Positions 16,579-26,747 of a stretch of 64,000 nt of DNA are shown piece after piece. Positions within the stretch are counted from its first letter, which is position 1, and each line of letters starts with the position of its first letter. The position numbers and the translations under genes are program-made. This stretch comes from a bacterium (GTDB lineage: Bacteria; Hinthialibacterota; Hinthialibacteria; Hinthialibacterales; Hinthialibacteraceae): NCBI GenBank assembly GCA_016125385.1, contig WGLV01000069.1, positions 1 through 64,000 of the forward strand. The letters run 5' to 3'. The notes beneath the pieces were generated by a model that saw only the letters and a program-made list of their open reading frames with translations, was not told where the DNA came from and made no database searches.

Positions 16579-18798
16579 ATGCTGGTCACCCAATTCTATC
16601 AAAACAAGATCGCCCCGTTCGTCGCGGTTCTGTTCCTGTTTCTGGCTTCAACCGCTCCATTCTCTTTCAGCGCCGATCTCAAAGCCGATTTTATCGACCC
16701 GCCTCTACGCTACGCGCCCCGGCCCCTCTGGTTCTGGAACAACACGGCCGTTAACGCGGAGACCGCCGCCGAACAGATGCGGCTTGCCCGTGACCGGTGC
16801 GGGTATGGCGGGTTTGGCATCTTGCCCTTCGGCGAAGACTTCAAGCCCGAATATCTGAGCGAAGACTATTTTCAGGTATACGGCGCCGCGTTGAAACAAG
16901 CCAGAGCCCTGGGCATGACTATGTGCCTTTACGACGAATATGGCTTTCCCAGCGGCAGCGCCGGCGCGATCAATGGAGACGGCATCCCTCGATTCGCCAA
17001 CCGCTTCCCCAGCGACACGATCAAGCGTCTCGACAAGCATGAATGGAGCGTTCGCGGGCCGGATGTAATTTCATTCGAGATTCCCGATGGGGCGTTGATG
17101 AGCGTGGTCGCCATGGAAACAAACACCAGGCAACGCATCAACCTGACTCCGCCGGAAAAACTTAAAACAATGGAATGGTCCGCGCCCTCGGGCGATTGGA
17201 AGATCATGGCGTTCGTCTGCGTCAAAGACGGCGACCCCAACGTCGATTATCTGAATCCCGTATCAGTCGCCCATTTTATCGAGATGACCCATCAGGCCTA
17301 TTACGACCGCTTCAAAGACTATTTCGGCACGACGATCGACGGAACGTTTTTTGACGAGACAACCCTTTATCGCGCTCAGGGCCGCGTGTGGACTGAGAAT
17401 TTTAATGAAAAATTCCGCGATCGTTACGGCTTCGATCCCGCCCCATTCTACCCCGCACTGTGGTACGACATCGGCCTTGAGACGCAGGCGGCGCGCAATT
17501 ACCTGTTCGGCTTCAGGACCGAGCTCTATGCCAGCGGATTCGCCAAAACAGTCGATGACTGGTGCGCCGCGCATGGTATTACCGTTACCGGACATCAGGA
17601 TCAGGAAGAAGTGATCAACCCGGTCAGCGTTTCCGGCGACCTGATGAAATGCTTCAAGTATCAGGCGATTCCGGGTATCGACAAAATCGGAGGCGACCGC
17701 CCGGCTGAACGCTTTTATAAAATCGTCAGTTCATCCGCGTATAATTGGGATAAATCGCTCGTCATGTCTGAAACCTATGGCGCAATGGGCGACATGGACT
17801 GGGACGAGATTTATTCCGTCGCCATGGAGCAATATACAAAAGGAATCAACATGCTGATTCCCCACGCGGTCTGGTATGACGACAAAAACGTCACCTTCAA
17901 ACCCGAACTCTCCTGGCGTCATCTTCTCTACGCCGGCGAACTGCCCGAGTTCACGCAATATCTGAGCCGGTTGAACGTGTTACTGCAGAACAAGAGCCGC
18001 CATGTCGCTGACGTCGCCATTCTGTACCCGATCGCCACGTTGCAGGCTGGACATTACCTCGATGGTCCGCTGGGATATTACAAGGGCGGCGTTGAAATTC
18101 CCGAAGCCGATTACGTTGAAATTGGCGAAATGTTAGCGACCCGGCTCTGCGTGGATTACACTTTCATCCACCCTGAAATACTGGACGAAAAATGCCGCAT
18201 TGAATCGAATACCCTCATATTGGATAACCCCACCAATTACGAAACCTATAAAGTTCTCATCATTCCCGCGCACAAAACGATCGGCTGGAGCAACCTCGAA
18301 AAAATCAGGGATTTTTATAACAAGGGCGGCCAGGTCATCGCCACTGGAGTCTTGCCGGATGAATCCGCGGAGTTTGGATGCGGCCAGCAGGTACGCGATA
18401 CGATTCAGGCCATGTTTTCAAGCGATTCGGTCATCAGGACGAATCAAAACGGCGGACGCGCCGTATTCATTCAAAATCCAACTCCCGAAGTCTTGAGAAA
18501 CAGGCTGGATCGCATGTTGAACGATTACGACGCCGCTTTTCAACCCGGTCATGAACTCCGGTATATACACAAGGTGTATCAGGATCGTGACATCTATTTT
18601 TTCGCCAACCTGCACAAACAACCTGTCGCGTCGTGGGTGCTGTTACGCGGCGGCGTCACGCCTGAAATCTGGAATCCGCATACGGGCGAAATAACCGCTC
18701 CACAATTCAAAGTCATCTCTGAAAATGGAATTACTCAGACCCGGGTCTGGATCGACCTGCCGCCCATGCGGTCAACGTTTATTGTTTCAAACCACTGA
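16579..18798 (+). CDS. GH106-like glycoside hydrolase, secreted
   Basis: The ATG at 16579 follows GAGGAG by 10 nt and begins a signal peptide (hydrophobic 'FVAVLFLFLASTAPFSFSA'), giving 739 residues. The N-terminal pattern ('PRPLWFWNN', 'GYGGFGILPFGEDF', 'MTMCLYDEYGFPSGSAG') and later 'GTFFDETTLY' resemble the GH106 alpha-L-rhamnosidase-like group. A middle Rossmann-like segment ('YKVLIIPAHKTIGWSNLEKI ... GGQVIATG') is also present. Exact substrate and family membership are uncertain. It is divergent from the phosphopantetheinyl transferase gene, with a 109-bp gap. Confidence 0.65.
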   Translation: MLVTQFYQNKIAPFVAVLFLFLASTAPFSFSADLKADFIDPPLRYAPRPLWFWNNTAVNAETAAEQMRLARDRCGYGGFGILPFGEDFKPEYLSEDYFQVYGAALKQARALGMTMCLYDEYGFPSGSAGAINGDGIPRFANRFPSDTIKRLDKHEWSVRGPDVISFEIPDGALMSVVAMETNTRQRINLTPPEKLKTMEWSAPSGDWKIMAFVCVKDGDPNVDYLNPVSVAHFIEMTHQAYYDRFKDYFGTTIDGTFFDETTLYRAQGRVWTENFNEKFRDRYGFDPAPFYPALWYDIGLETQAARNYLFGFRTELYASGFAKTVDDWCAAHGITVTGHQDQEEVINPVSVSGDLMKCFKYQAIPGIDKIGGDRPAERFYKIVSSSAYNWDKSLVMSETYGAMGDMDWDEIYSVAMEQYTKGINMLIPHAVWYDDKNVTFKPELSWRHLLYAGELPEFTQYLSRLNVLLQNKSRHVADVAILYPIATLQAGHYLDGPLGYYKGGVEIPEADYVEIGEMLATRLCVDYTFIHPEILDEKCRIESNTLILDNPTNYETYKVLIIPAHKTIGWSNLEKIRDFYNKGGQVIATGVLPDESAEFGCGQQVRDTIQAMFSSDSVIRTNQNGGRAVFIQNPTPEVLRNRLDRMLNDYDAAFQPGHELRYIHKVYQDRDIYFFANLHKQPVASWVLLRGGVTPEIWNPHTGEITAPQFKVISENGITQTRVWIDLPPMRSTFIVSNH

Positions 18799-18809
18799 TT
18801 GGAGTTATC

Positions 18810-18887
18810 ATGCGAAGCGTTTCCAGAACAAAAACAAGCGCACATCAGGGACAGGGCTTGAATGCGAGGGGTTCAGATAACGGATAA
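18810..18887 (+). CDS. Possible 25-residue small ORF
   Basis: An ATG with TTGGAG about 7 nt upstream starts a 25-codon frame (MRSVSRTKTSAHQG...) just after the GH106-like gene. It has no recognisable domain and may be a decayed gene start rather than a real peptide. The rest of the 244-bp gap up to the Gfo/Idh/MocA gene holds nothing recognisable. Confidence 0.2.
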   Translation: MRSVSRTKTSAHQGQGLNARGSDNG

Positions 18888-19042
18888 GCAACGGAAATAC
18901 GGCGCATCGTTCAACGGTACATCTGGCGACCGTGCGGAGACAGGATGAGCAATCGGCGAAAGACCGGACAGCCGCGAACCGCGCTTCGATTCTTGCCGCC
19001 AGGATGGATAATAGCGAAAACCAGAATGAATAAAGGACGCAC

Positions 19043-20155
19043 ATGAGCGACGAACCGCAATATGGAATCGGAAAACTCTCGGACGGAGGAACCATCGCCG
19101 CGCCCGAGCTGCCTTACCTGCCACGCGACCCGAAGCGCTACAACCCCGGCATCGGCCTGATCGGCTGCGGCGGCATCTCTGAATATCACCTGCGTGAGTA
19201 CCAGAAGGCGGGGTATCGCGTACTGGCGCTGTGTGACGCGGTGCGCGAGCGCGCTGAAAAACGCCGCACCGAGTTTTTCCCCGGCGCCGAGGTGACCACC
19301 GATTACCGCCGCGTTCTCGAACGTGACGACATCGAGGTGATCGACGCCGCCACCCACCCCCGCGAACGCGCCGCCATCATCGAAGAAGCCATCGCCTGCC
19401 AGAAACACGTGCTCAGCCAGAAGCCCTTCGTGCTCGATCTCGACGACGGCGAGCGCCTCATCCGCGAGGCCGATCAGGCGGGCGTACAACTGGCGGTCAA
19501 CCAGAACGGACGCTGGGCGCCTCACTTCAGTTACATCCGCGAGGCCATTCACCAGGGCCTGTTGGGCGACGTCTCCAGCGTATTCTTTACTCTGGGCTGG
19601 GATCACGGCTGGACGGCGGACACCGATTTCAACAAGATCAAACACCTGCTGCTGTATGATTTCGCCATTCACTGGTTCGATATCATTCACTGTTTTTTAC
19701 CGGGCCGGATCGCGAAATCGGTCTTCGCGTCGATCGAACGGACCGCGACCCAGCGGCCCGACCCGCCCATGCTGGCGCAGGCGACGATCCAGTTCGACGG
19801 CGCCCAGGCCAGCGTCGTGCTGAACGGCGACGTGCGCTTCGGTCAGCAGGACCGCACCTATGTGGCGGGAACGCGCGGAACGGCGATCAGCATCGGCCAA
19901 GACCTGATGCAGCAGGAAGTGATGCTCGAACTGGAATCGGGGCGTTGCGCCCCCGCTTTACAGGGCAGCTGGTTCACCAACGGCTTTCGCGGAACGATGG
20001 GCGAGTTGCTCTGCTCGATTGAAGAGGGGCGCGCGCCGAATAACCACGCCCGTGACAATCTTGTCAGCCTGGCGCTTTGTTTCGCCGCCGTAGCCAGCGC
20101 CGAGAGCGGAAAACCCGTGGTTCCCGGCGAGGTCCGGCGTCTGCCAGGCGGCTGA
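19043..20155 (+). CDS. Gfo/Idh/MocA family oxidoreductase
   Basis: This 370-residue cytoplasmic NAD(P)-dependent oxidoreductase has its Rossmann motif in 'GIGLIGCGGISEYHLREYQ', a little further in than usual because of a 35-residue N-terminal extension. The family EKP motif reads 'SQKPF', and a C-terminal substrate-binding domain contains 'YDFAIHWFDIIHCF'. Substrates in this family are usually sugars, inositols or sugar acids. The gene stands between a glycosidase and metY without clear operon spacing; the link with glycan catabolism is inferred. Confidence 0.85.
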   Translation: MSDEPQYGIGKLSDGGTIAAPELPYLPRDPKRYNPGIGLIGCGGISEYHLREYQKAGYRVLALCDAVRERAEKRRTEFFPGAEVTTDYRRVLERDDIEVIDAATHPRERAAIIEEAIACQKHVLSQKPFVLDLDDGERLIREADQAGVQLAVNQNGRWAPHFSYIREAIHQGLLGDVSSVFFTLGWDHGWTADTDFNKIKHLLLYDFAIHWFDIIHCFLPGRIAKSVFASIERTATQRPDPPMLAQATIQFDGAQASVVLNGDVRFGQQDRTYVAGTRGTAISIGQDLMQQEVMLELESGRCAPALQGSWFTNGFRGTMGELLCSIEEGRAPNNHARDNLVSLALCFAAVASAESGKPVVPGEVRRLPGG

Positions 20156-20202
20156 AACGCCTCCGATTGACGCCTTGGCAAGTGGATTGATCCCGGCTAT
20201 AG

Positions 20203-21690
<1,488 letters not shown>

Positions 21691-21788
21691 CGTTTCAGGC
21701 TTGCGTCCGGACGTTTGGCGCCGCGCCGGCAAAGGAAGTTTTTTCCGCCGCGCGGCCTCAGTCCGGATACAATATTTCACAGGGGTTC

Positions 21789-21832
21789 GGGGATCGGTGA
21801 GGATGGATGTACTCTATCTGTTACCGATCCCC
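21789..21832 (+). promoter_or_regulatory. Leader hairpin upstream of metX
   Basis: A perfect 10-bp inverted repeat (GGGGATCGGT 21789-21798, ACCGATCCCC 21823-21832) encloses 24 nt and ends 34 nt before the metX ATG. There is no T-run after it, so it is not a simple terminator. It could be a regulator site, a leader structure or part of an RNA switch. It does not match the SAM-I or SAM-II consensus that I know. Confidence 0.45.
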
Positions 21833-21866
21833 ATTATCTTGTAACAGCAAAGAATCCAACAAAAAA

Positions 21867-23030
21867 ATGAACTCGGTTAAAACGGAAGAAGATATCGGCT
21901 CGATTGGACTGGTGAAAGAACAGTTCGCCACCATCTGCGAGCCTCCCGATGAGTTGATCCTCGATTCCGGCCGCAAGCTGGGGCCGATCACCATCGCGTA
22001 TGAAACCTACGGCGAACTCAACGAAGCGCGCGACAACGTCATCCTTCTGCTTCATCCGCTCTCGATGGACCATCACGCCGCCGGGCGTTATGCGCCTGAC
22101 GACCGCAAACCCGGCTGGTGGGATAACTTCGTCGGGCCCGGCAAGGCGTTTGACACGTCGCGCTTTTTCGTAATCTGCAGCAACTGCATCGGCGGCTGCC
22201 GGGGTTCGACGGGGCCGTCATCCATCAACCCCGCCACCGGCAAACCGTGGGGCGCGACCTTCCCCGTGATCACCATCCGCGACATGGTCAACGCGCAGAA
22301 ACGCCTGCTCGAAAAGCTGGGCATCGACAAGCTGTTTTGTGTGGCGGGCGGCTCGATGGGCGGCATGCAGGCCCTGCAATGGACCGTCTCGTATCCCGAC
22401 AAGGTCGTCGCGGCCATCGCGCTGGCGACCACGTGGGTGCATTCGGCCCAGAATATCGCCCTGAACGAAGTCGGCCGCCAGGCGATCGTCGCCGACCCGA
22501 ACTGGAACCAGGGCGACTATTACGGCGGCGAGTCGCCCCGGCGCGGCCTCGCTCTGGCGCGCATGGTCGGCCACATCAGCTACCTCAGCGACAAGTCGAT
22601 GCACGAAAAATTCGGCCGCAAGCTGCAGGATCGCGACGAGATCAGTTTTGACCTGCTGACCGATTTTCAGGTGGAAAGTTACCTGCAATACCAGGGGCTT
22701 TCATTCACCCAGCGTTTCGACGCCAACAGTTATCTGTATATCTCCAAGGCGCTCGATTACTTCGACCTCTCGCGCGGCCACAACTCGCTGGCCTCCGCCC
22801 TGCGCGACGTTCAGGCCCGTTTTCTGGTGCTTTCGTTCAGCAGCGACTGGCTCTATCCGCCCTACCAGTCGCGCGAGGTGGTCAGCGCGCAGAAGCGCGG
22901 CGGCAAACAGGTCAGTTACTGCGAGATTCAGTCAGACTACGGCCACGACGCGTTTCTGCTGGAAGGCGAGCAGGAAACGCCGCTCATCCGCGATTTTCTG
23001 CGGCACGTTCGAGAGGAGACGCACGCGTGA
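21867..23030 (+). CDS. metX: Homoserine O-acetyltransferase
   Basis: This 387-residue alpha/beta-hydrolase activates homoserine with acetyl-CoA. The nucleophile serine is in '[12 protein letters not shown]', the catalytic His region is '[11 protein letters not shown]', and the family hallmark '[14 protein letters not shown]' is present. The start at 21867 is an ATG behind a poly-A stretch; no good Shine-Dalgarno is visible, and an upstream in-frame ATG at 21807 would fall inside the leader hairpin. Its stop codon overlaps the start of metW. Acetyl versus succinyl specificity cannot be settled from sequence alone. Confidence 0.9.
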   Translation: MNSVKTEEDIGSIGLVKEQFATICEPPDELILDSGRKLGPITIAYETYGELNEARDNVILLLHPLSMDHHAAGRYAPDDRKPGWWDNFVGPGKAFDTSRFFVICSNCIGGCRGSTGPSSINPATGKPWGATFPVITIRDMVNAQKRLLEKLGIDKLFCVAGGSMGGMQALQWTVSYPDKVVAAIALATTWVHSAQNIALNEVGRQAIVADPNWNQGDYYGGESPRRGLALARMVGHISYLSDKSMHEKFGRKLQDRDEISFDLLTDFQVESYLQYQGLSFTQRFDANSYLYISKALDYFDLSRGHNSLASALRDVQARFLVLSFSSDWLYPPYQSREVVSAQKRGGKQVSYCEIQSDYGHDAFLLEGEQETPLIRDFLRHVREETHA

Positions 23031-23638
23031 TGAACTCATCCGCAGAGACTCCCGTCGAAGCGCGCCGGCGCGACCACGAACTGATCTGTGAACTGGTGGA
23101 TGAAAACGCGAAAGTGCTCGACCTGGGCTGCGGCGACGGTTCGCTGCTTCAACGCCTGAAAGACGAAAAAAAAGCGCAGGGAACCGGCGTCGAAGTTTCG
23201 CAGGATCAGGTTTACAAGTGCATCCGCCGCGGGCTGACCGTGTTTCACGGAGACGTCGACGAAGGACTCGCAGATTTTCCCGACAAGTCGTTCGATTACG
23301 TCCTGCTCACCGATACGCTTCAGGAAGTGCATAACCCGCGCCTGGTGATCGGCGAAATGCTGCGCGTGGGCAAGAAGGCGATCGTCAGTTTTCCCAACTT
23401 CGGCCACTGGTCGGTCAGGGTTCAACTGTTCATCCGGGGACGAACGCCCATCTCGGCGGCGCTGCCCTACGACTGGTGGGAAACGCCGAACATTCACTTT
23501 TTCACGGTGAAGGATTTTTACCGGTTTTGCGGCCAGGTCGGGTTCCGTGTGACGCGCTCGGTGTTTGTGGCTCAGGGGACGCGCATCACAGTCTGGCCCA
23601 ATCTGCTGGCCGAACGCGCGATCTGCGTATTGGAATAG
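23030..23638 (+). CDS. metW: Methionine biosynthesis protein MetW
   Basis: MetW is a small class-I methyltransferase-like protein that works with MetX and is found next to it in many bacteria. 'VLDLGCGDGSLLQRL' is the SAM-binding motif I, and 'DYVLLTDTLQEVHNPRLVI' and 'VSFPNFGHWSVR' are MetW hallmarks. The ATG at 23030 overlaps the metX stop, and a GTG three bases upstream is an alternative. GAGGAG lies about 11 nt before the ATG. Translational coupling with metX is likely. Confidence 0.9.
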   Translation: MNSSAETPVEARRRDHELICELVDENAKVLDLGCGDGSLLQRLKDEKKAQGTGVEVSQDQVYKCIRRGLTVFHGDVDEGLADFPDKSFDYVLLTDTLQEVHNPRLVIGEMLRVGKKAIVSFPNFGHWSVRVQLFIRGRTPISAALPYDWWETPNIHFFTVKDFYRFCGQVGFRVTRSVFVAQGTRITVWPNLLAERAICVLE

Positions 23639-23684
23639 CGTAAACAAGCCGCATGAAAACCACTCGCGTTGGGGCGTCTCTTTC

Positions 23685-23713
23685 TTGAGCGGCGCCGCGC
23701 AACGAGGTATGAT
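23685..23713 (+). promoter_or_regulatory. Sigma-70-type promoter of tRNA-Thr
   Basis: TTGAGC (23685-23690) is followed after exactly 17 nt by TATGAT (23708-23713), and the tRNA begins 22 nt after the -10 box. The boxes match the consensus at 4/6 and 5/6 positions. Confidence 0.65.
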
Positions 23714-23734
23714 TCCGATTCGAAAATCGATCAC

Positions 23735-23807
23735 GCTGGCGTAGCTCAGCTGGTAGAGCAGCTGATTTGTAATCAGCCGGTCGGGGGTTCGAGTCCCTTC
23801 GCCAGCT
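23735..23807 (+). tRNA. tRNA-Thr(TGT)
   Basis: The 73-nt cloverleaf has a 7-bp acceptor stem (GCTGGCG/CGCCAGC), a D-arm beginning GTAGCTCAGC, an anticodon stem GCTGA/TCAGC with loop TTTGTAA giving anticodon TGT, and a T-arm with GGTTCGAGTCC. The CCA tail is not encoded. It reads ACA codons and, by wobble, probably ACG. Confidence 0.97.
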
Positions 23808-23932
23808 TGTTGATTTCGCCTTCCCTGAGTCGCGCAATCATCCAACCGAATCAAATCTCTTCATTCAGTCCGTGCGGAAGAAACCAGCGCGGGGCGATCC
23901 CCCTGTCACTTACTTTCTACTATGCTGACTGA

Positions 23933-24526
23933 TCACGGATTTTCTCGATCCTCATGCCAGTTAAATGGGTTGGCATCAATGTATCGGCGTATTCGATTTA
24001 ATTCAATTTCATCCCGAATGACATGTTCATAATAATTACGCTGCCATACGGGTGCGCCCATTTTCCCACGCAAAATGTTTATCCTCCTGGTGGAAGACGC
24101 CTTGAATAATCGAACAATAGTTGGAATCGAATTGCAGGTCGATCTTCCAAATCTTTCCGTAGATGGCAATCGGTTCGTCGTAGGGGCACATTGCAATGTG
24201 CCCCTACCCTGTAACGCATTCTCTCTCTCAATCGCCAGTGGCTCATTAGATTCATGAATCAGCAATATCCGATGAAGATGATTTGGCATAATGACGAATG
24301 AATCCAGACTGACATTGCTCCGAATTACTGCCGTCTTATTCCATTCTTCCTGTACAATACGGCCAAGCGCATTCAAAAACATTTCACAATGGTTAATTTC
24401 TCCAAGTGTACATTGCCTTTTATACGTACAAACCGTAATAAAATAAACGCCAGGTTGCGCGTAGTCGAATTCTTGGATCCGAATTGAACGCCTCTTATTC
24501 GTTTTGAATTCATTTGGATTCGGCAT
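23933..24526 (-). CDS. REP-associated tyrosine transposase (Y1/IS200-like)
   Basis: This 197-residue protein is of the TnpA-REP (RAYT, Y1-HUH) class. It shows 'GVYFITVCTYKR' at the N-terminus, the HUH pair in 'MPNHLHRILLI' and the C-terminal tyrosine region 'RNYYEHVIRDEIELNRIRRY'. Such enzymes cut single-stranded REP hairpins. The ATG at 24526 is chosen over an upstream alternative start. A perfect 28-bp palindrome sits within the frame (separate entry) and encodes 'GRGTLQCAPT'. Base composition is lower in GC than the neighbours. Confidence 0.85.
   Translation of the reverse strand: MPNPNEFKTNKRRSIRIQEFDYAQPGVYFITVCTYKRQCTLGEINHCEMFLNALGRIVQEEWNKTAVIRSNVSLDSFVIMPNHLHRILLIHESNEPLAIERENALQGRGTLQCAPTTNRLPSTERFGRSTCNSIPTIVRLFKASSTRRINILRGKMGAPVWQRNYYEHVIRDEIELNRIRRYIDANPFNWHEDRENP
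24180..24207. repeat. 28-bp perfect palindrome inside the RAYT gene
   Basis: The half GTAGGGGCACATTG is followed directly by its exact reverse complement. This is the shape of a REP hairpin, and it is kept in frame within the transposase gene, so the coding sequence tolerates it. No second copy was seen in the window. Confidence 0.8.
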
Positions 24527-24559
24527 GACCCGAATTCTCTCAACAGAGCACATTATTAA

Positions 24560-25636
24560 TCACGGCGCTATCTTCACCGTCCTCTTTTCGTGCGCGCTCT
24601 GGTACGCCGCGTCGACGATGACCTGTCCCACGCGGCTCATCTCGACGCTCAGCGGCCCTTTGATAGGCAGGCCTCTCTCCAGCCGGTCGATCACGAACTC
24701 CACCGGGTTGCGCTCGGGCGGCTGCAACACGTCGACAGGCAGGTCGGCGCCGCCGGGATGCTCGGAGTTCTGCAGGCGCACGGTCGGCTCGAAGTCGTAG
24801 CTGCTGACGTTCCCCGCCGTCCCCACGATGACGAAGCCGCACTTGGGCTGCGGCTGGCGCGTCCACGGGTCGCTGAAGGTTCCCCAGCGCGTCTCGAACT
24901 TCGAAAGCCCCGCGTCATACCGCGCGATGGTGATGCTGTGTTCGTCGACCTCCAGCCCGGCGGGTTCGTCGGTCACGGCGGTGACTTCAAGCGGCGCCTT
25001 GCCGCCGTGATACCACGTCGCCAGCGTCGAGCCGTAACCCAGATAATCGAGCAGCGAGCCGCCGCCGTTCGCTTTTTTATAAAACCAGCTGTTGGGCTTC
25101 TCGCGCGCCACGCTTTCGGCGTCGATCTCTTCCTTGTCGGCGGTATGCCACAGCGGGCCGCGGTTGCCGTCGTAAAAGTGGACCTCGATCACCTCGCCGA
25201 CGCGCCCCTCATCGATGAGGCGTTTGGCGGTTCGGTGGGGCGGATACCACGCCAGCGGCCAGTTGATGGCGAGTTGCACGCCGGCGGCGCGAACCGCCGT
25301 GATCATGCGGTCCGCTTCGGCGAGGGTCGCGGCGAAGGGCTTCTCCATCAGAATAGGCGCGCCGAAGGGCGCCACTTTTTCGGTCCACTCGCCGTGTTGA
25401 GCGGTGGCGGGGCAAAGAATCACCAGGTCGGGACGCGCGGTTTCAAGGCATTGGCGGTAATCGGTGAAGCGGCGCTCAGGCGGGATATTGAACTTGCGCG
25501 CGGCGTCGTCCATGCGTTCGGGGCGTTCGTCGCAGATTCCCGCGATTTCGCAATCGGGATGCTCGAACGCCATGCGCAGGTTGTCGCCCATGTGCATGTG
25601 ATCGAAGTTGATTCCCGCGATTTTCCATTTCGCCAT
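24560..25636 (-). CDS. Gfo/Idh/MocA family oxidoreductase
   Basis: This 358-residue NAD(P)-dependent oxidoreductase has an N-terminal nucleotide fold whose beginning (WKIAGINFDHMHMGDNLR) departs from the usual GxGxxG glycine motif. It continues with 'IAGICDERPERM', the EKP motif in 'ILMEKPFAATLAEADRMI' and a C-terminal domain with 'GGGSLLDYLGYGSTLATW'. The poor glycine motif suggests an altered cofactor pocket. Substrate is unknown; a sugar or polyol is typical. It lies between the transposase and the AT-rich orphan-effector gene. Confidence 0.82.
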   Translation of the reverse strand: MAKWKIAGINFDHMHMGDNLRMAFEHPDCEIAGICDERPERMDDAARKFNIPPERRFTDYRQCLETARPDLVILCPATAQHGEWTEKVAPFGAPILMEKPFAATLAEADRMITAVRAAGVQLAINWPLAWYPPHRTAKRLIDEGRVGEVIEVHFYDGNRGPLWHTADKEEIDAESVAREKPNSWFYKKANGGGSLLDYLGYGSTLATWYHGGKAPLEVTAVTDEPAGLEVDEHSITIARYDAGLSKFETRWGTFSDPWTRQPQPKCGFVIVGTAGNVSSYDFEPTVRLQNSEHPGGADLPVDVLQPPERNPVEFVIDRLERGLPIKGPLSVEMSRVGQVIVDAAYQSAHEKRTVKIAP

Positions 25637-25697
25637 GACAATCCCTCCCTGATAGGACCAGTATTATAACTCTAAGATTATCAGATATTCATCAAAC

Positions 25698-25713
25698 ACT
25701 CTATACATAGAGT
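25698..25713. repeat. 7-bp inverted repeat upstream of the effector gene
   Basis: ACTCTAT/ATAGAGT arms separated by 2 nt lie in the AT-rich upstream region of the orphan effector gene, about 37 nt before its putative -35 box. A regulator-binding site is possible; nothing more can be said. Confidence 0.35.
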
Positions 25714-25749
25714 ATTTCAATGTTGTCCGCGTCACTAAGCGACGTTCTA

Positions 25750-25777
25750 TTTACACCACCCAAAGAATCGGTAGAAT
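25750..25777 (+). promoter_or_regulatory. Sigma-70-type promoter of the orphan effector gene
   Basis: TTTACA (25750-25755), a 16-nt spacer and TAGAAT (25772-25777) each match the consensus at five of six positions. The ATG is at 25820, giving a leader of roughly 35 nt. Confidence 0.6.
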
Positions 25778-25819
25778 TCAGAGATAGTTTCCAGTTACAT
25801 ATCAAAAGGATAATCAGTC

Positions 25820-26734
25820 ATGTCAAATTGCCCATTATGCAATGCTTCGTGCAGTATCATCAGCGACCCATTGATAGATGGGAAAAAGTATAGTTGTGAT
25901 AATGATGGAGAGTTTTCGATATCCGGGTCAGCAGAGCCAAAAGTGGATAAACTAACACAAATTCAGAAAAACTATCTACGGCATATTATCTTCAAGAGAA
26001 AATCCAGCAATAACCCCACCTCACTTACCACAACTCAGATCGACTCGATAATTGGTCACATGAATTTCCCCACTCCTATTGAGCAATGCGAAAATCTTAT
26101 TTTGTGGTTAGGCCAGCAATCACAGCGACCAGGCGAAGATATCCCTATGAGTAGTATACAATACCTCCCAGCAGCTGGCTCTCAATGTGATAAAAGCCTT
26201 GGGTATATCATAGAATATTTAACAAACACTAAAAAACTACTGATTAAGCGTAGCGAGGCTTATAGGCTTAGCATGAAAGGTTGGGGAAAATATCAGGAGC
26301 TTCTTAAAAGTCACACTAGCAGCAAGCGCGTCTTTATGGCTTATGAATTCAAAAACACAGATTTAAAATCGCTGATTAACAATCACTTAAGAAAAGCAAT
26401 TTTAGAGACCGGGTTTGAATTATTTGTTTTGGATGATGAACCAAAAGCCGGGCACATCATCAATCGAATGACAGTTGAAATTCGCAATTCCAAGTTCCTA
26501 ATTGCAGATCAATCAGATTCCAATCTCAACGTTTATTGGGAAGCGGGACTTGCCGAAGGGCTTAACAAACCAGTGATATACATATGCGATGAATCAAAAA
26601 AAGACAAACGCCCGTTTGATACAAATCAGTTACAAACCGTGTTTTGGAATAAAGATAATCCAGAACTATTTGTACAAGAAATAAAAATATCAATCAGAGC
26701 AACATTTCCAGATTCAGCAAAAATGGAAGACTAA
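25820..26734 (+). CDS. Orphan protein with Cys-rich N-terminus and deoxyribosyltransferase/TIR-like domain
   Basis: The 304-residue protein is AT-rich compared with its neighbours and has its own promoter. Cysteines 4, 7, 11 and 26 could bind a metal. Residues 168-304 form a small Rossmann-like domain: 'RVFMAYEFKNTDLKSLI', then 'IRNSKFLIADQSDSNLNVYW' and 'EAGLAEGLNKPVIYICDE'. This is the pattern of nucleoside 2-deoxyribosyltransferase/TIR-like domains, with the probable catalytic glutamate at 241. In prokaryotes such domains often occur as effectors of anti-phage systems that consume NAD or nucleotides. No partner gene with a sensor role lies next to it; the following gene is convergent and unrelated. 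Function is inferred. Confidence 0.65.
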   Translation: MSNCPLCNASCSIISDPLIDGKKYSCDNDGEFSISGSAEPKVDKLTQIQKNYLRHIIFKRKSSNNPTSLTTTQIDSIIGHMNFPTPIEQCENLILWLGQQSQRPGEDIPMSSIQYLPAAGSQCDKSLGYIIEYLTNTKKLLIKRSEAYRLSMKGWGKYQELLKSHTSSKRVFMAYEFKNTDLKSLINNHLRKAILETGFELFVLDDEPKAGHIINRMTVEIRNSKFLIADQSDSNLNVYWEAGLAEGLNKPVIYICDESKKDKRPFDTNQLQTVFWNKDNPELFVQEIKISIRATFPDSAKMED

Positions 26735-26747
26735 CCTTCAGACATCT

